This document shows, one piece after another, positions 1-7,622 of a DNA stretch of 64,000 nt. The DNA is taken from NCBI RefSeq assembly GCF_025685645.1, contig NZ_JAGSYF010000002.1:1240907-1304906 (forward strand), read 5' to 3'. Position 1 is the first letter of the stretch, and every line of letters begins with the position of its first letter. The translations under genes were made by a program, and so were the position numbers. Under the pieces are notes generated by a model. The model saw only the letters and a list, made by a program, of their open reading frames with translations. It searched no databases and had not been told where the DNA came from. The stretch is from Edaphobacter bradus (lineage in GTDB: Bacteria; Acidobacteriota; Terriglobia; Terriglobales; Acidobacteriaceae).

Positions 1-77
1 AAGTCATCGACTACGGTCACCAGGCAGGCGTGGACAATATCGGTCTCATTACCCCCCGGGTTGAGGCTGGTCAGTAG
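1..77 (+). CDS. ExbD/TolR-family protein, C-terminal fragment
   Basis: Frame 3 is open from the left edge to a TAG at 75-77. It encodes a short tail that begins VIDYGHQAGVDNIG and ends VEAGQ. In ExbD/TolR energy-transduction proteins the periplasmic domain ends with a similar stretch, in which a helix is followed by the pattern AGVxxIGLIT. These proteins work with ExbB and TonB in the inner membrane. Only about 25 residues are visible, so the family call rests on that one motif. The gene is followed by a terminator-like hairpin. Confidence 0.6.
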   Translation, partial: VIDYGHQAGVDNIGLITPRVEAGQ

Positions 78-105
78 TCCGCTGGCTTAGAAAATTGTGT
101 CTTCA

Positions 106-144
106 CGGGCGGCTCGGCTATGATGGCGGCCGCCCGAGCCTTTT
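106..144 (+). terminator. Rho-independent terminator after the exbD-like gene
   Basis: CGGGCGGC at 106-113 pairs with GCCGCCCG at 129-136, and TTTT follows at 141-144. A GGCTCGG/CCGAGCC pairing is an alternative fold. It lies 29 bases after the exbD-like stop. Confidence 0.6.
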
Positions 145-206
145 CAGGGCGATGTTTCCGGCGGACGCTCTGGTCGAGAGATAATAGATATATGCACAAA
201 TGGTCT

Positions 207-233
207 TACAACCTCTGGTCACCAAAGGTTGTA
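207..233. promoter_or_regulatory. 27-bp near-perfect palindrome, candidate operator
   Basis: TACAACCT (207-214) mirrors AGGTTGTA (226-233), and the inner TGGT (216-219) mirrors ACCA (221-224) around C220. Twelve of the 13 half-site positions are complementary. No T-run follows, so it does not look like a terminator. It lies 97 bases before the TPR lipoprotein start and is a plausible dimeric repressor site. Confidence 0.45.
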
Positions 234-329
234 TGCCAGTACAATCAGACGGCAGACTAACTGTTTCATCCATATAACCGCCCCGTAGGATTGTTGATTT
301 GCGCCCAGGAGAAGGAGATACCACGTCCC

Positions 330-1151
330 ATGAAATTGACTGCACGTATTCCGGTTACGGCCGCGATGCTGGCGCTTCTGCTTAGTTCTGTAACCGGATG
401 CAACCGCCTGAAGGCGCGCGACCAGCTCAACAAAGGTATTGCGGCGTTCAAAAACGCCCGTTACGAAGAGGCCGTCAACCACTTTCAGACGTCGATTGAG
501 CTCGATCCCAAGTATGAGCAGGCGAGGCTGTATCTCGCAACGGCCTATGCCTACCAGGTTGTGCCGAACCTCGACACTCCGGAGAACCTGAAGACCGCGC
601 AGAAGGCGATTGACGGATTCCAGTCTGTGCTGGCGCACGACCCGAGCGACGTGACAGCGCTGAAGCAGATCGCTTCGATCTATCGCAACACGAAGAAATT
701 CGATGAGGCGAAGGAGTACGAGAAGAAGGTCATCGCCGTGTCTCCGAACGATGCAGAGGCTCACTATACCGTGGGCTTTGTTGATTGGGCGTTGGCGTAC
801 AAGAGCGCATTGAACATTCTTGCTGCCGATGGCCTGACGGACGATGGCAACGGCAACGCCAAGAAGAGCAAGGGCGCGTGTCAGAAGCTGCAGCAGGCGA
901 ACACCGAACTGGTGAATGAGGGCTTGCAGTATCTCCAGAAGGCGATCGAGATCAACCCGACCTACGACGACGCCATGCAGTACCTGCAGCTCACCTACCG
1001 GCGCAAGGCCGATCTTGAGTGCGGCGATGACGCGGCCCGCAAGGCCGATCTTGCCAAGGCCGACGAGTGGATCCAGAAGGCCATGGGAGCCCGCAAGGAG
1101 AACGAGCGCAAGAAGGAAGAGAAGGCCGGCGGCGGCGTATCGCTGCAGTAG
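330..1151 (+). CDS. TPR-repeat lipoprotein
   Basis: The 273-residue product begins with a lipoprotein signal peptide: a basic MKLTAR start, a hydrophobic stretch, and a lipobox ending VTGC before NRLKARDQ. Tetratricopeptide-type helical pairs follow, with patterns such as AxxxFKNARYEEAVNHF and the shorter repeat AHYTVGFVDWALA, separated by the degenerate segment holding GNGNAKKSKG. The C-terminus is highly charged (RKENERKKEEK). The protein is probably anchored in the outer membrane or periplasm as a protein-interaction scaffold; no enzymatic motif is visible. The ATG at 330 is preferred over an upstream start at 291 because GGAGAAGGAG precedes it by about ten bases and because it gives an intact signal peptide. 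A strong terminator follows. Confidence 0.8.
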   Translation: MKLTARIPVTAAMLALLLSSVTGCNRLKARDQLNKGIAAFKNARYEEAVNHFQTSIELDPKYEQARLYLATAYAYQVVPNLDTPENLKTAQKAIDGFQSVLAHDPSDVTALKQIASIYRNTKKFDEAKEYEKKVIAVSPNDAEAHYTVGFVDWALAYKSALNILAADGLTDDGNGNAKKSKGACQKLQQANTELVNEGLQYLQKAIEINPTYDDAMQYLQLTYRRKADLECGDDAARKADLAKADEWIQKAMGARKENERKKEEKAGGGVSLQ

Positions 1152-1174
1152 ACCGTTGTTTCTTTCGCGAAGCC

Positions 1175-1207
1175 AGAGAGCCTCCCACAGCGGGAGGCTC
1201 TCTTCTT
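1175..1207 (+). terminator. Rho-independent terminator after the TPR lipoprotein
   Basis: AGAGAGCCTCCC (1175-1186) pairs perfectly with GGGAGGCTCTCT (1192-1203) around a five-base loop, and a T-rich tail follows. This separates the lipoprotein gene from the carboxylase genes. Confidence 0.9.
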
Positions 1208-1242
1208 TGGTCATAGCGTAAAATTGGCGCTTGCGAATGCCG

Positions 1243-2748
1243 ATGAAAAAAGTCCTTATCGCCAATCGTGGAGAGATTGCATTGCGCGTGATGCGCGCCT
1301 GTCGCGAGATGGGCTTGCGGACCGTTGCGGTCTACTCCGACGCCGACCGCGCAGCGCTGCACGTGCTTGAGGCCGACGAGGCCTACCGGCTCGGACCGGC
1401 TCCGGCGACCGAGAGCTATCTGCGTGGCGACCTCATCCTCGAGATCGCGCGCCGCTCCGGAGCCGATGCGATTCATCCCGGCTACGGCTTCCTCTCCGAG
1501 AATGCCGGTTTCGCGGAGGCGTGTGAGAGCGTAGGTATCACGTTCATCGGGCCACCGGCATCGGCGATGCGCGAGCTTGGCTCGAAGACGCGGGCGCGCC
1601 AGGCCGCGGATGCGGCGCAGATGCCGCGCGTCCCCGGAAGCGTCAAAGGGCTGGCTTCGGTGGAGGAGGCGGTGCGCGTTGCGGCGAGCATCGGCTATCC
1701 CGTCATGCTGAAGGCCGCGGCCGGCGGTGGCGGCAAGGGAATGCGCGCCGTCGCCCGCGCCGAAGAGCTTCCTGGGGCCTATGCGGCGGCGAGCAGCGAG
1801 GCCGAGCGCAGCTTCGGCTCGGGCGAGGTCTACCTTGAGAAGCTCATCGAGCGGCCGCGCCACATCGAGATCCAGATCGTCGCCGATACGCATGGCAACT
1901 GCGTCTACCTCGGCGAACGCGAGTGCTCGGTGCAGCGGCGCCACCAGAAGGTGATCGAGGAGGCGCCGTCTGCTGTCGTCAGCGACGATCTGCGCCGCAG
2001 GATGGGCGAGGCTGCGGTGCGGCTTGCGCTCTCAGCCGGCTACGTCAATGCGGGCACGGTCGAGTTTCTGGTGGATGAGGAGCTGAACTTCTACTTCCTC
2101 GAGATGAACACGCGCCTGCAGGTCGAGCATCCCGTCACCGAGATGGTCACCGGGCTTGATCTTGTGCAGATGCAGCTTCGCGTCGCGATGGGCGAGCCGC
2201 TCGGCATTGCGCAGCAGGAGGTGCGGCTCCGTGGCCACGCCATCGAGTGCCGCATCTACGCCGAAGACCCGGAAAACAACTTCTTCCCCTCACCCGGCAT
2301 GATCACGCGGCTCGTGCAGCCCGGAGGTCCCGGCATCCGCGAGGACTGCGCGGTCTATCCGGGGTGGGTCGTGCCGCTGGACTACGATCCCATGCTTTCG
2401 AAGCTGGTCGCCTTCGGGGCGACTCGCGAGGTCGCCATCGACCGGATGTTGCGCGCTCTCGGCGAGTACGTCATCGGCGGCATCCGCACCAATATTTCGT
2501 TCTTCCGCCGCATCCTCGAGGATGCGGACTTCCGTGCGGCGCGCATCGACACAGGCTACCTCGAGCTACTGCTTGCCGCGGACCCGGTCTCCAACTCGGA
2601 CGAGGTCACGGAGGCCCCAGAGGAGATCGTGGCGTTGGCGGCGGCTCTGCTCACGGCGTCAATGCAGCGGAGCGCGCCTGCTGAGACCGCCTCGCTGCCG
2701 GAGAGCCGGTGGGCCGATGCCGGCCGCCGGGAGGGGCTGCGCGCATGA
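1243..2748 (+). CDS. accC: Biotin carboxylase subunit of an acyl-CoA carboxylase
   Basis: The 501-residue product has the full biotin carboxylase fold. It starts MKKVLIANRGEIALR, has the ATP-grasp glycine-rich loop (KAAAGGGGKGMR), the ECSVQRRHQK segment, and the catalytic FLEMNTRLQVEHPVTE motif. It uses ATP and bicarbonate to carboxylate biotin on a carrier protein. Its stop overlaps the start of a separate biotin carrier gene (ATGA at 2745-2748), so the two are one translationally coupled unit. No carboxyltransferase is visible nearby, so the final substrate (acetyl-, propionyl- or another acyl-CoA) cannot be read from the window. The ATG at 1243 matches the family start. Upstream starts at 1231 (TTG) and 1237 (ATG) are possible. 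No Shine-Dalgarno sequence is visible, and a TAAAAT lies at about 1219. Confidence 0.9.
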   Translation: MKKVLIANRGEIALRVMRACREMGLRTVAVYSDADRAALHVLEADEAYRLGPAPATESYLRGDLILEIARRSGADAIHPGYGFLSENAGFAEACESVGITFIGPPASAMRELGSKTRARQAADAAQMPRVPGSVKGLASVEEAVRVAASIGYPVMLKAAAGGGGKGMRAVARAEELPGAYAAASSEAERSFGSGEVYLEKLIERPRHIEIQIVADTHGNCVYLGERECSVQRRHQKVIEEAPSAVVSDDLRRRMGEAAVRLALSAGYVNAGTVEFLVDEELNFYFLEMNTRLQVEHPVTEMVTGLDLVQMQLRVAMGEPLGIAQQEVRLRGHAIECRIYAEDPENNFFPSPGMITRLVQPGGPGIREDCAVYPGWVVPLDYDPMLSKLVAFGATREVAIDRMLRALGEYVIGGIRTNISFFRRILEDADFRAARIDTGYLELLLAADPVSNSDEVTEAPEEIVALAAALLTASMQRSAPAETASLPESRWADAGRREGLRA

Positions 2749-3236
2749 CCCTTTGGATCGTCCTCAATGGAACAAAGCGGCGCATCGATCTTCCGTCGCC
2801 GTCCGCCGAAGACCAGCGGCAGTGCCTCGTCGACGGCGTTCCCGTCACGTTCGATGCGTGCATGCTCGAGCCCGGCGTGATGTCGCTGGTTGTTGAAGGG
2901 CGCCAGTATCGCTGCGTGCTCGATGGCGACGCGGTGATCGTCGGCGGCCGCAGGAGCACCTTCGAGCTCGACGACCCGCGCTCGCTGGCCGGGCGGCGAC
3001 GCGCAGGCGGTGGAGCGGCGGGGCCGCGTCCCGTGAAGGCGCCGATGCCGGGTCGCGTGGTGCGGGTGCTAGTCGCTCCGGGGGACGAGGTCGCCGAGCA
3101 TCAGGGCGTCGTCGTCATCGAGGCGATGAAGATGCAGAACGAACTGAAGTCTCCCAAGGCGGGGCGCGTCGTCAGCGTCGGCATTGCTGTGGGCGATACT
3201 GTGGGCTCGGGCGACGTCCTTGCGGTGGTTGAGTGA
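2745..3236 (+). CDS. Biotin carboxyl carrier (biotin/lipoyl-attachment) protein
   Basis: A 163-residue protein. Its last 75 residues form a biotinyl domain with the attachment motif EAMKM; the lysine is the biotinylation site. PMPGRVVRV precedes the motif, and the second half of the barrel (SPKAGRVVSVGIAVGDTV) follows it. The N-terminal 85 residues resemble the beta-rich linker region that joins carboxylase and biotinyl domains in one-chain propionyl- or methylcrotonyl-CoA carboxylase alpha subunits. It therefore looks like an alpha subunit split in two. It overlaps the upstream biotin carboxylase gene by four bases and is presumably that enzyme's carrier. Confidence 0.85.
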   Translation: MTLWIVLNGTKRRIDLPSPSAEDQRQCLVDGVPVTFDACMLEPGVMSLVVEGRQYRCVLDGDAVIVGGRRSTFELDDPRSLAGRRRAGGGAAGPRPVKAPMPGRVVRVLVAPGDEVAEHQGVVVIEAMKMQNELKSPKAGRVVSVGIAVGDTVGSGDVLAVVE

Positions 3237-3330
3237 ACGCCCGCTACGGACAACGGCAGATTCCTTCGCTTCGCTCTGGACGGAACGACGACAAGAAGAG
3301 CCACGGCAGAGATTATCGCGGATCGACCGG

Positions 3331-4512
3331 CTAGACCTTGATGAAGATATTGCGACGGTAGAGTATGACCATAAAGAGCCAGCAGACTGCGACGAATCCC
3401 AGCGAGTAGAGCAGGGAGGCGATTGCCGGGCCCGGTACGACGCGCTGAATGGCAAGGTAGAGTAGCTGCTGGAGGTTGAGGCCGTGATGCAGGTGAATGC
3501 TCCCGAGCGTCGACTGAAGGAGCTCCGATAGGACATAGGCCGAGATGGCGTTCGTCCCGAAGACGAGGAAGGGCATCAGGAAACCGGAGCGTGGCCTGAG
3601 TGAGCTCTTTTCGGGCAGGTCCACAATCATGAGACAGAGAGCGAGGAGGAGCAGGCTGAGACCGCCCGCGAAGAGAACATAGGAACTGGTCCAGAGCTTC
3701 TTATTGATGGGAAAGGAGAGGTTCCATAGGCTTCCCAAAAGAACGCTGCTAACGCCAGCGATGGCGATTCCTCCAGCTTTAGCAGTCAGTGAGCGCTGCG
3801 TGCGTAACCATAGACCGGTAAGAACGCCGAAGAGAGTTGTAGCGACCGCGGGCAGAGTGCTGAGAAGTCCCTCAGGGTCGCGCGTGCGTTCGTAAAGGTG
3901 GGAGGCCGGAAAGATCTGGCGGTCGAGCCAGGCGGTGAGATTGGCGTCGCGGTCGAGCAGGGGGATGTCATGGCCGGGGAGGCCATGCCCGGGGACGGGA
4001 ACGAAGCGCATCAGGATCCAATACCCCGCGAGCGCAGCGACTGCCAGGCCCGTTTGGCTGCGCCAGCCAAGGCTGATGAGATAGAGCGAGGCCACGATCA
4101 GGTAACAGATTGCGATGCGGGGGAGCACTCCATAGAAGCGCATGGTATGCAGATGGAAGTAGGGAAAGCTGTTCACTACGAGGCCGAGCAGGTAAAGAAT
4201 GACGGACCGACGAACGACGTGCAAAAACAGCGACCGCCGCGTTGCACCCTGGGCAAGCCGCGAGGCAGTGGAGAAGACGGTCGAGACGCCGACAAGAAAC
4301 AGAAAGGTCGGAAAGACCAGGTCGGTCGGGGTGAACCCATTCCAGTCCGCGTGCTTGAGCGGCCAATAGGCAGCGGCTTCGTTGCCGTTGTTGTTAACGA
4401 GAATCATGAAGGCGATCGTGAGGCCACGTAAGACGTCGAGACTGATGAGTCTCGGTGGTCTCGCCGTGAGCGATGGGATGGTGAAGGTCGAAGGTGCGCT
4501 GGTCGTTGTCAT
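3331..4512 (-). CDS. HGSNAT/NagX-like membrane acetyltransferase (DUF5009)
   Basis: A 393-residue integral membrane protein with about ten hydrophobic segments. The start has the family signature: SLDVLRGLTIAFMILVNN, then a conserved HADWNGFTPTDLVFPTFLFLVG. Both resemble animal heparan-alpha-glucosaminide N-acetyltransferase and bacterial NagX. The human enzyme moves an acetyl group from cytosolic acetyl-CoA across the membrane to a terminal glucosamine; the histidine of the HADW block is a conserved candidate catalytic residue. The gene starts three bases after the stop of a GH89 gene, so the two are very likely co-transcribed. The acetyl acceptor here is inferred, not seen. Confidence 0.8.
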   Translation of the reverse strand: MTTTSAPSTFTIPSLTARPPRLISLDVLRGLTIAFMILVNNNGNEAAAYWPLKHADWNGFTPTDLVFPTFLFLVGVSTVFSTASRLAQGATRRSLFLHVVRRSVILYLLGLVVNSFPYFHLHTMRFYGVLPRIAICYLIVASLYLISLGWRSQTGLAVAALAGYWILMRFVPVPGHGLPGHDIPLLDRDANLTAWLDRQIFPASHLYERTRDPEGLLSTLPAVATTLFGVLTGLWLRTQRSLTAKAGGIAIAGVSSVLLGSLWNLSFPINKKLWTSSYVLFAGGLSLLLLALCLMIVDLPEKSSLRPRSGFLMPFLVFGTNAISAYVLSELLQSTLGSIHLHHGLNLQQLLYLAIQRVVPGPAIASLLYSLGFVAVCWLFMVILYRRNIFIKV

Positions 4513-4515
4513 GGG

Positions 4516-6732
4516 CTATCGCTCCGCCGCGTGCGTCTGGCTAGGGAGAAGATGAAGGGTACGCGCGATCGCAAGTGCGGCGACGTAGGGATCGCCTTGC
4601 GGGTCGGCAGTGTAAGCTTTTCGGCTATGGTTCCATCGGTCGCCAAAGGCATACCAGTCTATAGTCTTTGGAGGTTCACTCGTGGCAAGTGAGGCGGACA
4701 GGGAGTCGAAGTACATCTGCCAGCGAGGCATGTAATAGTCACTCGTCAGGCCGGCCCAGTCGCGATTGCCGTATTCGTGGAGTCCAAACTCGCTGGCCCT
4801 GCGGTCTCCCCACGTTGTGAGGATCGAGCGCGCGTCGTAGTTGAGGCGATCCGTCTCCTGGGGAGATGAGGCCCACGGAGGGACGAAGGAGAGCCATCTG
4901 CCAAGCAGAAAGAAAGAGTTGGTCTCGAGTAGATCATTCTGGAGTTGCATGTCGCGCATCCATTCTTGTGTGAGTCTGGCGAACGCGGCTTTGTCTTTGG
5001 ACTCGTAGGCCTGGTCAATCAATGGCAATAGTCGGCGGCTTTCGTTCGCCATGACCTGCCGGGCTACGTCGACGAGATCGTAGCGGTAGGTCTCCTGGGA
5101 TCGCAATGCGGGAGCGACCTGGAGGAGTTCAGTGAGCGCAGGGACGATGTCGGCTGGATTGTACCGGAGAACGTCAGGCGACCACGTGGCGGCGTGTTTC
5201 AATTTCAAGGAAGGCTGAGCGTTGAAGAGGGAATCGTGTGCGGCGTCCCGCTCGCCGTGCTGCATGTTGCCGTCGGCGCGATAGCCGTAGGCGGTGTTTA
5301 GAAGAATCTGCCAGGCGCGGCGGGCGTGTGGATCGTCTGCTCCATACCGGCGTACCGCGTAAGCATCCGTCCATTGGATCAAGTCAACGGGATCGGTGTG
5401 CCATGCCATTTCGGTGTAGAGATCGAAGGCGAAAGGATTGGTGTCGAGGCCTTCAGAAAAGATAGCGGTCCCGACGATGCGGCTGCCGGGGCGTTTGGCC
5501 ATCTGCGGGAGGCGAACGGCGTAGTCGTAGAGAGCAGCCCCCAGGGTAGTACGCCCGCCAAACTCCCAAAGGCCGCCATAGAGCCAGGATGCTCCTCGAA
5601 ACTCCCGGTCGCGGTCCTCGCGCGGAATGCGGCCCTGTTCAATTTCAGCGACGAGGACATGACTGGTGTCGATCGACGAGAGCAACTCCTGTGTAGGATT
5701 CTGCTGCCAGCCGAGCAGCATCCAGAGCGCTCCGGGGTGGGCCCGCATAAGCGCCTGCTGCACTTTTCCTGCGGCCTCCGAGACTGGAACGTCGCCCGCG
5801 GTGCCCCCCTCCTGAAAGATCTCCATGTCGTAGATCGCAGAATCGCCGTAGAGATCGTGCTGATGGCGATAGAAGGATTCAGCGAGTTTGTCGAAGTGCG
5901 GGTCGCGAGGATCGAGCCAGCCGGGGCGGGTAAAGCCGTTCCAATCGCCCTGGGTAATGACGTGTGCTCCGGGGTTCAATGAGGCGAAGTCCGCCGGGAC
6001 GATGCCGTAGTATCCGGGCAAGACTGGAGTGATGCCGAGGCTGCGCAACTCGGCAATCAGTTTCTTTGCCGACTCTGACCTCTTCTTCAGAAGTTCGATC
6101 GAGATAGGGCCTTGAAAGCAGCACATGTTGCCCATGAGCTGCCAGTTCTGGTGGGCAGGTTCCACGATCCAATCGCGGATCGCCTGATCAGAGTAGCCGA
6201 AGTCACGGAAGGTCTGATAGAGGACAAGGTCCGTGCCGCGCTCGATCAGGATGGCGTTTGTACCGGTGAGAGCCAGGATGTCGATCTCATGCTGCCAGCG
6301 TTTCTGGTCCCAGTAGGGGGCCGAATAACCGTCAACATTCTCGTTCAGTGCATAGCGCCAGGGATAGAGAGCGGTCTTTTCGATTGGGGACGAAGGGGCG
6401 GGTAATACAAAGTTGGCGGGGCCAAGCTGGAGGCCGTTTGGTGAAACCTGCAGGTGGGCGACGTACTTCAGATACCAGTTGACTCCATACAGAAGAGTGG
6501 GTTGCGTAGCTGCCTCTACCCGGATATGGCCGCGCGTGCCTGTAATGCGAAAGTAATCCTTGCGATCAGGCCTGGGGGTGACGGCCAGTTGAAATTGCGG
6601 AGCCAGCTGAGGCATGAGGCGCTGGAGCACCCCTTCCGCGGGAGCCGCGGAGAGTCCGGACTGCGCGGGAGCAAAGGGTGTGAGGAGGGCAACAGTGCAG
6701 ACAGAGATCGCCAGGAATTGCTTGCAACGCAT
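4516..6732 (-). CDS. Secreted GH89 alpha-N-acetylglucosaminidase (NAGLU-like)
   Basis: About 738 residues with a signal peptide (RCKQFLAISVCTVALL, cleavage near APAQS). The N-terminal domain holds LYGVNWYLKYV. The TIM-barrel core has ENVDGYSAPYWDQKRWQHE, LTGTNAILIERGTD, NWQLMGNMCCFQGP, and two candidate catalytic glutamates in IFQEGGTAG and AIFSEGLDTNPFAF. The C-terminal helical part has ILTTWGDRRASEFG and DYYMPRWQMYF. All of these match GH89, which removes terminal alpha-linked N-acetylglucosamine. It is the first gene of a two-gene unit with the HGSNAT-like acetyltransferase. The ATG at 6732 gives a standard signal peptide. A GGGGAGG sequence lies about 18 bases upstream and fits better a TTG at 6741, which would add three residues. 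Confidence 0.88.
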   Translation of the reverse strand: MRCKQFLAISVCTVALLTPFAPAQSGLSAAPAEGVLQRLMPQLAPQFQLAVTPRPDRKDYFRITGTRGHIRVEAATQPTLLYGVNWYLKYVAHLQVSPNGLQLGPANFVLPAPSSPIEKTALYPWRYALNENVDGYSAPYWDQKRWQHEIDILALTGTNAILIERGTDLVLYQTFRDFGYSDQAIRDWIVEPAHQNWQLMGNMCCFQGPISIELLKKRSESAKKLIAELRSLGITPVLPGYYGIVPADFASLNPGAHVITQGDWNGFTRPGWLDPRDPHFDKLAESFYRHQHDLYGDSAIYDMEIFQEGGTAGDVPVSEAAGKVQQALMRAHPGALWMLLGWQQNPTQELLSSIDTSHVLVAEIEQGRIPREDRDREFRGASWLYGGLWEFGGRTTLGAALYDYAVRLPQMAKRPGSRIVGTAIFSEGLDTNPFAFDLYTEMAWHTDPVDLIQWTDAYAVRRYGADDPHARRAWQILLNTAYGYRADGNMQHGERDAAHDSLFNAQPSLKLKHAATWSPDVLRYNPADIVPALTELLQVAPALRSQETYRYDLVDVARQVMANESRRLLPLIDQAYESKDKAAFARLTQEWMRDMQLQNDLLETNSFFLLGRWLSFVPPWASSPQETDRLNYDARSILTTWGDRRASEFGLHEYGNRDWAGLTSDYYMPRWQMYFDSLSASLATSEPPKTIDWYAFGDRWNHSRKAYTADPQGDPYVAALAIARTLHLLPSQTHAAER

Positions 6733-6842
6733 GCGTAACAATATAACGAACCTCCCCTGGACAACGGGCGGCAAGCTACAATCCGGCTACGGGATTTTTG
6801 ATCGGCAGTGAGGAAGCGTCGGTAACTTCTTGAGGAGGGCTG

Positions 6843-7595
6843 ATGACTGACAGCGTAGATGTGGCCGTGGACGGGCAGGGAGCAGGCCTTAGTCAGGTTG
6901 AGCGTGTCGTTGATACCTTTGTCGCACCCAACAAGACCTTCACTGACATTCTGCGGAGCGCAAGCTGGTGGCTGCCGTTCGTGCTTATGGTCGTGGTCAC
7001 ACTGGCTATGGCTTTTGTTATTGACCGTCAGGTGGGATTTGAACGCGCCGCCGAGAACCAGATCCACCAGAGCCCCAAGCAGGAAGAGAGCTTCTCAACC
7101 CTCACCGAGGCGCAGAAGGCCCAGCAGCTTCGCGTGGCCGGTGCGGTGACCCGCTACACCACGTATCTGTCGTTCGTGATCATCCTCATCTTTGTCGCGG
7201 CCGCGGCGCTGCTCTATTGGGCCAGCGTCAACTTTGGCTTTGGCGCGCGGACGACCTATGGTCAGATGTTCGCGGTGTGCATGTACGCGGGGCTGCCCCG
7301 GCTGCTGATCGGCCTGCTGAGCATTGTCACGCTGCTGCTTGGGGGCAGTGCGGAGTCCTTTGACCTTCGCAACCCGGTGGGGACGAATCTGGCGTACTAC
7401 ATGCCCGACGCTGCGCCCTGGCTGAAAGTCTTCCTTAGCTTCTTCGACATCATCGGGCTGTGGCAGCTCGCGCTTTTGATCGTCGGCACGGCGATTGTGG
7501 CGAAGATCTCGCGAGGCAAGGCCGCGACCGTGATTGTGGGATGGTGGCTGGTGGGGATGGTGGTTCTGGTTGGAATAACGGCGGCGACCAGTTAG
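6843..7595 (+). CDS. Yip1-family membrane protein
   Basis: A 250-residue membrane protein. The N-terminal segment (QVERVVDTFVAPNKTFTDI) is typical of bacterial Yip1-domain proteins, where it precedes the first membrane span (WWLPFVLMVVVTLAMAFV). Four further hydrophobic segments follow near residues 107-127, 147-173, 195-217 and 225-246. Between spans one and two lies a soluble loop rich in Gln and Glu. The molecular role of bacterial Yip1 proteins is not defined. The start has a clear GGAGG at 6833-6837. The gene is 27 bases upstream of the multihaem cytochrome and probably shares its transcript. Confidence 0.8.
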   Translation: MTDSVDVAVDGQGAGLSQVERVVDTFVAPNKTFTDILRSASWWLPFVLMVVVTLAMAFVIDRQVGFERAAENQIHQSPKQEESFSTLTEAQKAQQLRVAGAVTRYTTYLSFVIILIFVAAAALLYWASVNFGFGARTTYGQMFAVCMYAGLPRLLIGLLSIVTLLLGGSAESFDLRNPVGTNLAYYMPDAAPWLKVFLSFFDIIGLWQLALLIVGTAIVAKISRGKAATVIVGWWLVGMVVLVGITAATS

Positions 7596-7622
7596 GCTCG
7601 AACCAGCGGAGGGTTGGGTCTG

